From Leucaena leucocephala (lineage: Eukaryota; Streptophyta; Magnoliopsida; Fabales; Fabaceae): a DNA stretch of 64,000 bases. Of the stretch, positions 57,901 to 64,000 are shown piece by piece. Each line of letters opens with the position of its first letter. Position 1 is the first letter of the stretch. The position numbers were made by a program, and so were the translations under genes. Location: the NCBI GenBank assembly GCA_037074615.1, contig CM073560.1:937501-1001500 (forward strand), given 5' to 3'. The notes under the pieces were generated by a model that saw only the letters and a program-made list of their open reading frames with translations, had not been told where the DNA came from and did no database searches.

Positions 57901-59190
57901 CTTCTGCAAGCTTTTCCCAGTATATAGCAGTCTCAACTATCAAGTGATCAATTAGCATAAATAATATAATGGTTGCATAAGAATGGAACACTTCTTTTAC
58001 TAGGTGAGCATTCATGAAATAACCTGTGTCTGTGTATTTACTGTGCCCTGGATCAAAGGTAATAGTTCAACCATACAACAAAAAACAAGAACAAGACAAA
58101 GTATCCTTAACTACTCTGTTTATCCAGAGCAATCAACTGTGAACTGTCCATAGCGGCGTAGCCCAAGGGGGGATGAGTAAACAAGCAAAATTGAGTTTGA
58201 AGGTTATGAGTTGATTCAACAATCCAATTTGCACATTAATTATCTCCCCCGTAAACTTGATCAAAAATAATATTTCTGTCTCTTACAGAGTCATGTCTGA
58301 TTTCATCCTTCAAGAACTCTATTGGCTGTCTGAGTCCTACAACCCATGAATAAAGCTTGAAACATATAAAGGCCACACAAAGTAAGCACAATCGTGAAAG
58401 TAATGACAGAAAGTTTCATTCTGGAAACTTCCCATTGCTAATGTGACATGCTTAAATTTAAGAGATTAAAAAACAAACAGCAGCACATATAATCGATGGA
58501 AGAGGAGGAGGAAGAGGAGAATCATATAAAGTAAACAAAAGAAAGAGGAGGTGACATTGAGACTGAGTAACAAACCCTAAGTGCTGAGGGAGAGGGAGGC
58601 GCGGCTGAACTGCTGAAGGAGAGGAGTCGATGGTGACGGTTGAGGATAAGAGCCGACGGCGACGGCGACGGTGACGGTGATGGGTTCAGGAGAGGAAGCG
58701 ACGCGTTTGTTGAACTGTGAAAGGGTTAGCGCCTAGCGGCTCCGTCTAGGGCTTCGTCTGCTGACTGCTGAGCGTTGAGGGAGAGGAGGCGACGGCAACG
58801 GCGACGACTGAGCTGCTGAGGGGAGGAGGCGACGGCAACAGTTGAGAGTGAGGGCTGTCGATTGTGGTCTCTGTAGAAGGAAGGGTCGAGCGAGAGTCGA
58901 GAAGAGAAGGAGGCGCACGGAGGAGTTAGAGAACCAAAATGAAATTGAAATGTGTCCAGTGTCCGCGACTCCGCGTCATGTGATTTGTGAGACTGTGAAT
59001 GAAACTGAAAAAAAAAAAAAACGGGCTAACCCGCCAAACCGGCGGGTTAGCTCGCCGCGGTTACGGGTTAGGCGGGTGCGGGTCAAAAAGACCCGCATCC
59101 AAATGGGCTGGACATTAGCCAACCCAACCCGCCAGATTTTGACGGGTTGGCGGGTTGGGCCCGCGGGTCCAGCCCAAATTTCCAGCCCTA
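54988..59190 (-). mobile_element. Full-length hAT transposon
   Basis: 4,203 bp with ends TAGGGCTGGTAATGCGGGCT and AAATTTCCAGCCCTA and a perfect 8-bp target duplication acaataat (54980-54987 and 59191-59198). About 150 bp at each end is GC-rich and made of palindromic units such as gcgggttagcccgc, presumably transposase-binding sites. Inside is a transposase gene on the minus strand and, upstream of it, a GC-rich region (58560-58960) that may be its promoter and leader. It shares its end sequences with the short element at 15029. The transposase has one stop codon and one frameshift, so this copy is probably no longer autonomous. Confidence 0.95.
55287..57647 (-). pseudogene. hAT transposase, two disabling changes
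   Basis: DDE-type transposase. Exons: 57647 (or the nearby ATG at the exon start after an intron, acceptor GTTTGTTTCAG) to 55909, 55818-55461, and 55375-55287. Domains: a BED zinc finger near residues 60-110 (TCNGCGKAF...LWRHVESC), the RNase H-like catalytic region (ITVDNAAAND; DVATRWNSTHAML; AAITELMSGSSYPTSN; LAIAIILDPRMKF) and the hAT C-terminal dimerisation domain (ITTVASESAFSIGSRVL...CTRNWM). Defects: a TAG at 56883-56885, in the same frame as the sequence on both sides, where the family has a Trp-like position (VED*GIEKKVF); and a one-base frameshift near 56625 between KKYVT and GLRHDVATRWNS. Everything else is open, so inactivation is recent in sequence terms. Confidence 0.9.
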
Positions 59191-60769
59191 ACAATAATAA
59201 TACTATTAATAATAATAACAACAACAACGCTAGTGATAAATATTTGTAAAGTATTTTATAAATTTTATATATTTATAGCTCATTTAATTATTTTATTAAA
59301 TCATATCGTGTTTTGATTTGAATAATATTTTTTCACTGAACTCAATTGTAGTTATGATTCTAATTTTCTTATTTCAATTTCAAATTTTCAAATCAGTTTG
59401 GGTGAACCAAATTTAATGCCAAACATAACTAAGCAAGCTTAAACCCACTTGTGTTTATATTAGTTTTTAGACAAATTTAAAAATATAATTAAAAAGAATG
59501 GCCTATGAGTAGAATATATTTTGAAAAAAAAATGATATTGATAAATTAAAAATGTAAATTAACAACAATAATATAAATTAGTGTACAACCGAATTACAAA
59601 TATTTTTTATATTCTACCCTTTGATGACGTGTTAAAATCTCTTCAAAATTGATTTAAAGGTATTGAAGTTTTTCTATTATAAATTTATATTTTTACATCT
59701 AATGCTAATAATATTAGATATTGATAAATAAATAAATAAATTTAGATCTATATTATGCTTCCTTTTACTTTTAGTTAAGTATTTGGATAATTAAGGATCC
59801 AAACCTTTAGTTTTTTTTTTTCGGTTTGAAAAGTGACTTTTCAACCACCCACCTTCGGCTCAGTTGAATGGGAAACTCTTAGACTATAATTTAAAAAAAA
59901 AATTAGTCTAAATTTTAATTTAAAAAAATTTTAAAATAAATAGTTATATTTGTTTAAACTGAAATTTGGACTAAATTATAGTTTAAAATTAGAGTTTTAG
60001 ATAAACTGATCAAAATAGCTTTTAGAACAGTAAAATTACTTATAAACTACTCAATTACTATTTTACCTTTATTTTTTCTTATACTATCTCCCATCTCTCC
60101 TCTATCTTTTCTACTATATCTCTTTTCTCCTCTATTTTTTTCACCCTCTCTCCTCTCTCCTCTCTCCTCTCTTCTCTATCTTTTCCACTACTCATCTCTC
60201 TTCTATCTTCTTCACCCTCTCTCCTCTATCAAAACCTATCTCCTCTCTCATACATATATTTTTTAATAATTTTACAATTATAAAATCCTTTTAGTAATAA
60301 TTATCTAAACACTCATTTATCCAAAATTATTTTTTTTATAAGATATTCTCTAAAAACTTTTTTTCATAAGCTATTCAAAAGTCTATTTTTTTCATAAATT
60401 TATTGTTAAAATCTTATCAAATACACACGTTGAGGTATTATAAGCTATTCAAAAATTTATTTTTTTTATAAACTTTTTTTTTTTTAAATCTTATCAAACA
60501 CACACGTTGAGGCATTATATCTTGACTCTCGGATCACCCCCGGCTAGACCTTCATCTTAGGTAAGAGACGAAGTTTGTTTTTCTGTAAAATATATTCGAG
60601 GTCAAAAATTTTCTGTAAAATATGTAATGAATTTTATACTAGTAATATATATTAAATATATTGATTATTTTTGCAGTCATGAGTTCTCATATTTTTTCTT
60701 TCCTACTCACGGTCTGGCCAAAAAAGCAGTCACAGTCACCATCTCCCTCTCCCTCTCCAGTCGTCATCG
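59191..60769. other. Intergenic and MinD promoter
   Basis: AT-rich. 59870-60520 resembles the MITE at 4701 (AAATAGTTATATTTGTT, GTAAAATTACTTATAAACTAC, then a CTCTCCTCT block), although more decayed. Within it a segment with CTTATCAAAYACACACGTTGAGG is present twice (60411-60435, 60488-60512). The sequence just before 60770 is a CT-rich leader. Confidence 0.45.
59870..60520. repeat. Decayed MITE-like repeat (copy 3)
   Basis: Blocks shared in order with 4701-5412: TTTTAAAATAAATAGTTATATTTGTT, a block resembling ATTATAGTTTAAAAT, AAACAGTAAAAGAGCTTATAGACTAC-like sequence, then a long CTCTCC/CTATC pyrimidine tract. Borders are approximate. Confidence 0.4.
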
Positions 60770-61792
60770 ATGCTAGCTCTCAAGCTTCCACAGGCCTCTG
60801 CTTCGAGCTCTTGCTTTCCGACGAAGACTCTCAATTCTGCACCCACATTCCTCACTAGCAACTTCTTCAGCCCCATCTCCATCAATGTCAAACCCCTAAA
60901 ACCCAAATCTAAACCCTATTCAACCTCTCTAGTAAAATCTGTGCTCCAATGGAACAGAAAACCCCAGTTGGCCGGCGAAACTCCTCGAGTCGTCGTCATC
61001 ACTTCCGGAAAAGGTGGCGTTGGCAAGACCACCACTACCGCCAACATCGGCCTTTCACTTGCCCGTCTCGACTTTTCTGTCGTTGCCATTGATGCTGACG
61101 TTGGGCTTCGGAATCTCGATCTCCTACTCGGTCTCGAGAATCGAGTGAACTATACTGTCATCGAAGTCCTCAACGGCGATTGCAGGCTTGATCAAGCTCT
61201 CGTGAGAGATAAGCGATGGTCGAATTTTGAATTGCTCTGTATATCGAAACCCAGGTCTAAACTGCCGATTGGGTTTGGTGGGAAAGCCCTGGTTTGGCTC
61301 GTGGATGCCTTAAAGTCTAGGCAGGAAGGGTCACCAGATTTCATTATAATTGATTGTCCTGCAGGGATTGATGCTGGGTTCATTACTGCCATAACCCCAG
61401 CCAATGAGGCAGTTCTGGTTACCACGCCAGATATTACAAGCTTGAGAGATGCTGACAGAGTCACGGGGTTGCTAGAATGTGATGGAATTAGGGATATAAA
61501 GATGATTGTGAACCGGGTTCGGACGGATATGATCAAAGGGGAAGATATGATGTCTGTGCTTGATGTTCAAGAAATGCTAGGATTGCCTCTTCTTGGGGTG
61601 ATTCCTGAGGATGCCGAGGTGATTCGGAGTACAAATAGAGGGTACCCTCTGGTACTGAATAAACCGCCAACTTTGGCCGGTTTGGCCTTTGAGCAGGCGG
61701 CATGGAGGCTTGTAGAGCAGGATAGTATGCAGGCAGTGATGGTTGAGGAGGAGCCAAAGCGTGGGTTTTTCTCCTTCTTAGGCTGGGGTTAG
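60770..61792 (+). CDS. MIND1: Chloroplast division-site regulator MinD
   Basis: Membrane-associated ATPase that, with MinE and ARC3, places the FtsZ ring at the middle of the chloroplast. One exon, 340 residues, near the usual plant length; plant MinD genes are typically intronless. Residues 1 to about 57 are Ser/Lys/Pro-rich with few acidic residues, typical of a transit peptide. The deviant Walker A GKGGVGKT is at 80-87, followed by IDADVGLRNLDLLLGLENR, the Walker B region PDFIIIDCPAGID and VTTPDITSLRDADRV. The C-terminus EEPKRGFFSFLGWG is the amphipathic membrane-targeting helix. Another ATG in a different frame upstream (60679) leads nowhere. The gene shows no damage. Confidence 0.95.
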   Translation: MLALKLPQASASSSCFPTKTLNSAPTFLTSNFFSPISINVKPLKPKSKPYSTSLVKSVLQWNRKPQLAGETPRVVVITSGKGGVGKTTTTANIGLSLARLDFSVVAIDADVGLRNLDLLLGLENRVNYTVIEVLNGDCRLDQALVRDKRWSNFELLCISKPRSKLPIGFGGKALVWLVDALKSRQEGSPDFIIIDCPAGIDAGFITAITPANEAVLVTTPDITSLRDADRVTGLLECDGIRDIKMIVNRVRTDMIKGEDMMSVLDVQEMLGLPLLGVIPEDAEVIRSTNRGYPLVLNKPPTLAGLAFEQAAWRLVEQDSMQAVMVEEEPKRGFFSFLGWG

Positions 61793-63217
61793 AATCTGGT
61801 TTGAGAATTGCAAGTTTGAGATAGGTTTGGCTTGTCATGAGATTTTGGTGTTTCAGGCTGTGGAAAAGCAAGTGTTTTTTTTTTTTTTTTTTGCAGCAAT
61901 TATGTGTTTTAGGTGTAGGTAGAAGGAGGAAGCTACGTACAGTGGGTTTAAAGCTTAACTTCGTTTTCTTCACCAAGCATTTCTTCATTTTACTGGTAAA
62001 TTTACAGCATCATTATCAGGATTAGCGTCTGTAACTCAGTTGCAGGCGTTTAGAATCTCTTTGTTGCCATTGTAACAAGTTATTGGTGGTTCAATGATAA
62101 AATTTCTACCGAGTTTGTGAATCTAGTTTAGTTCTCCTCTACTACGTAATTGATCCTCTGCAGGCACACGCAATTTCCTTCTATTGAGGAATAAAGCTAG
62201 TTGTACTCTTTATCTGATAATCTGATAATAGGCTTTAAAAGTTGTCTCCTTCCCGTGGAAACTGCATAAATGATATGCTCTTCAGTTCTTCATTTCCCCC
62301 AACCCCAAAATATATTTACATGTGCTCAGAAATATAGGTAATTGTCATTTATATTTCAGCGCCACGGTAAAGAAGACTTAATGGTTTAAGTGGACAAATT
62401 ACCAGCAACTTGATAAAGTTCCGCTTAGTGTTGAAGGTTGTGAAAGTGTTTCAGCTGCAACTAATTGTTCGACATGAAGAGAAAAGGGAAAAGAACTTTT
62501 TACCATCAACTGCGGGGTTAGTAAAGCTTATCTTTACTCGTTCTATATCTTCAACTTTTCTTCACTTCGCTTGTAAATTTCTGGAATTAGCGTGACGATT
62601 ACTTACTCTTAGTTGAGATCAACTCAACCGTATTGCAGTCTTCAGTGCCATCATAGCATGTGGTGGTATTCTTTACCAAGTCTGTGAACAACACCCCCCC
62701 CCCTTCTGTTTTTCTTTTGGCTCATTGTTGCCATATTTGTTACTTGCAGTTCAATTGTTAGATTAATAGTAATATTCCATGATATTTTTTTGAATGAAGT
62801 GTATAAAATTTCACGCTGGTTTCAATGGATTCTAACCCATCTGTTATGAGTGTAAAGATGATGAACTTCCATTTGGATGGCTAACAGGATATACAAGCTA
62901 TATTGCATGGATATAGGTTTGAGAATGTTACTTGGTACATGTACTAGACTGCTAGTATTGGTAATTTGGTATTGGCATGGAAAGCATTTCGTGGCTAGCA
63001 TTTTACTTTAAATGTGGCCCACAACGAGGGGATTAGTCACTATTATTAGAGGTGATGACAGATCTATATCAAACAAAAAAATATAGCGTATGGGTTGGTT
63101 TTACTTGCTGTTATTAACACTAGTAGGCAATGTTAGGCCTATTTTTGGTTTGCTCAATGTTAGATATGAAAAGTAAAGAGGAAGATGATGTAAATGGAAA
63201 TGACTCATTCTCTGTTA
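61793..63217. other. MinD 3' flank and intergenic
   Basis: The first few hundred bases are probably the MinD 3' UTR. No other gene recognised. A run of about ten cytosines lies at 62694-62703. Confidence 0.45.
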
Positions 63218-63225
63218 CTAAGAAG

Positions 63226-63694
63226 TAGGCATGGAAATAGGAAATAGGAAATAGGTTAGGCATTAGCCTTAACAGGTTACGTCAGTTAAGTGACAATTTG
63301 GCCTGAGCCTGTCATGTAGCCTGTTATAAGTTATTTTTCTAGCCTAAGCCTAAAGCATGTTAAGAAAGCCTGATTTTTTTAATTTTACAGAAGTGTGTTT
63401 AAATTTATAACGTAAGAATAAAATTAATAATAAGATACGTTGGTTCAATGGTCTGATTCTTGTATTGTATTTAATGGGTGGTGAATTTGACATCTACTTA
63501 TTACACTTTTATATTGACTATATTTTAATAACAGGCCCAAGCCGCCTAATAGGCTTAATATGCTTCTTAAGAAATGGCTTCTTAAGAAAAATATACTTTC
63601 ATAAGGGCATGAGCATGTATATTTTTTTAAATAGGCCAGGCTGCAGGCCAGGCTGTAGGTCCCTGATAGGCCGATTGGCCTGTTTCTATCCCTA
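63226..63694. mobile_element. Non-autonomous hAT-type element (second family)
   Basis: 469 bp with inverted ends TAGGCATGGAAATAGG and CCTGTTTCTATCCCTA and a perfect 8-bp target duplication ctaagaag (63218-63225 and 63695-63702). Inside are short palindromic GGCCTG/CAGGCC-type units (AGGCCAGGCTGCAGGCCAGG near 63632) and AT-rich core. The ends differ from those of the elements at 15029 and 54988, so this is another hAT family. No coding capacity. Confidence 0.85.
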
Positions 63695-63702
63695 CTAAGA
63701 AG

Positions 63703-64000
63703 TGACACATATCGTTGATTCATAATAACATAGATATTGATAAAATTAAGTCTAATGAAAGGGGCTAGTCTATTACAACGTGGTGAATTAAATATCTTGA
63801 AATTATTTTGACACTCTTGCTACCTACAAGATAATAAGGGATAAAAAGTATTTAGAAATAAATTTATGAATAAATACTGGCTTAGATAGGTTTGCCGAAA
63901 TCATGTTTATCTATATATTGCAAATGACCTTGTGGCTTGTATATAAAACCAAGCATGCTTAGTATTTCAGTTCAACTTTACTTATTTGAATAAAGCTCAT
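63703..64000. other. Window end, no gene
   Basis: AT-rich sequence with no supported feature. Confidence 0.4.

Noticed and set aside
58842..59249. 135-codon frame at the hAT end
   Set aside because: It is Arg-rich, covers the GC-rich leader and terminal palindromes of the transposon and ends in an AAT repeat; not a gene.
61192..61988. Antisense frames over MinD (114 and 151 codons)
   Set aside because: Shadows of the MinD exon; no start or promoter evidence.
1..64000. CRISPR arrays, bacterial operons, riboswitches
   Set aside because: The window is plant nuclear DNA; no regularly spaced direct repeats or bacterial-type features were seen.

Overview
This is nuclear DNA from a eudicot plant. 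The signs are intron-rich genes with GT-AG junctions in AT-rich intergenic DNA, plant-only families (a SERK-type receptor kinase, a membrane-associated kinase regulator, a chloroplast MinD, an SGT1, a plant reticulon), tRNA-derived SINEs, a Ty1/copia retrotransposon and hAT elements. The species cannot be named from the sequence. All exon coordinates below were derived by hand from splice signals, reading phase and remembered family sequences; no alignment was run.

Layout. 1.8-3.9 kb (-): RTNLB-type reticulon. 6.2-9.1 kb (+): SERK-like LRR receptor kinase that lacks the usual C-terminal tail. 13.1-14.1 kb (+): MAKR/BKI1-type regulator. 15-16.4 kb: two inverted copies of one hAT-type MITE family, each with an 8-bp target duplication. 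18.8 kb: SINE. 20.7-24.9 kb (-): SGT1 co-chaperone whose fourth exon boundary has been tandemly duplicated. 27 kb: PIF/Harbinger-like MITE. 28.3-29.8 kb (-): mitochondrial complex I NDUFA5/B13 subunit. 30.3-32.6 kb (-): decayed LRR receptor-like protein. 33.8-42.8 kb (+): an At3g49140-like gene, one intron of which holds a young antisense copia element (35.05-39.10 kb). 43.5-46.7 kb (-): tandem pair of secreted Cys-rich peptides, one with a long proline-rich insert. 49.1-52.0 kb (+): CBS/DUF21 (CNNM-like) gene that appears broken. 52.8-54.0 kb (-): PATRONUS/securin-like protein with a KEN box and three D-boxes, with AACGG motifs upstream. 55.0-59.2 kb: a complete-length hAT transposon whose transposase carries one stop and one frameshift. 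60.8-61.8 kb (+): MinD. 63.2-63.7 kb: another hAT-type non-autonomous element.

The genes are independent housekeeping, signalling and cell-division genes and do not form a cluster. Two functional adjacencies stand out: a SERK-type co-receptor beside a MAKR-type regulator of receptor kinases, and a pair of tandemly duplicated secreted peptides. I did not find an undescribed multi-gene system. The most distinctive features are the hAT family (one full-length copy plus related short copies), the gag-deleted young copia element, the duplicated SGT1 exon boundary, and the degron-rich securin-like gene with its mitotic-type promoter motifs.
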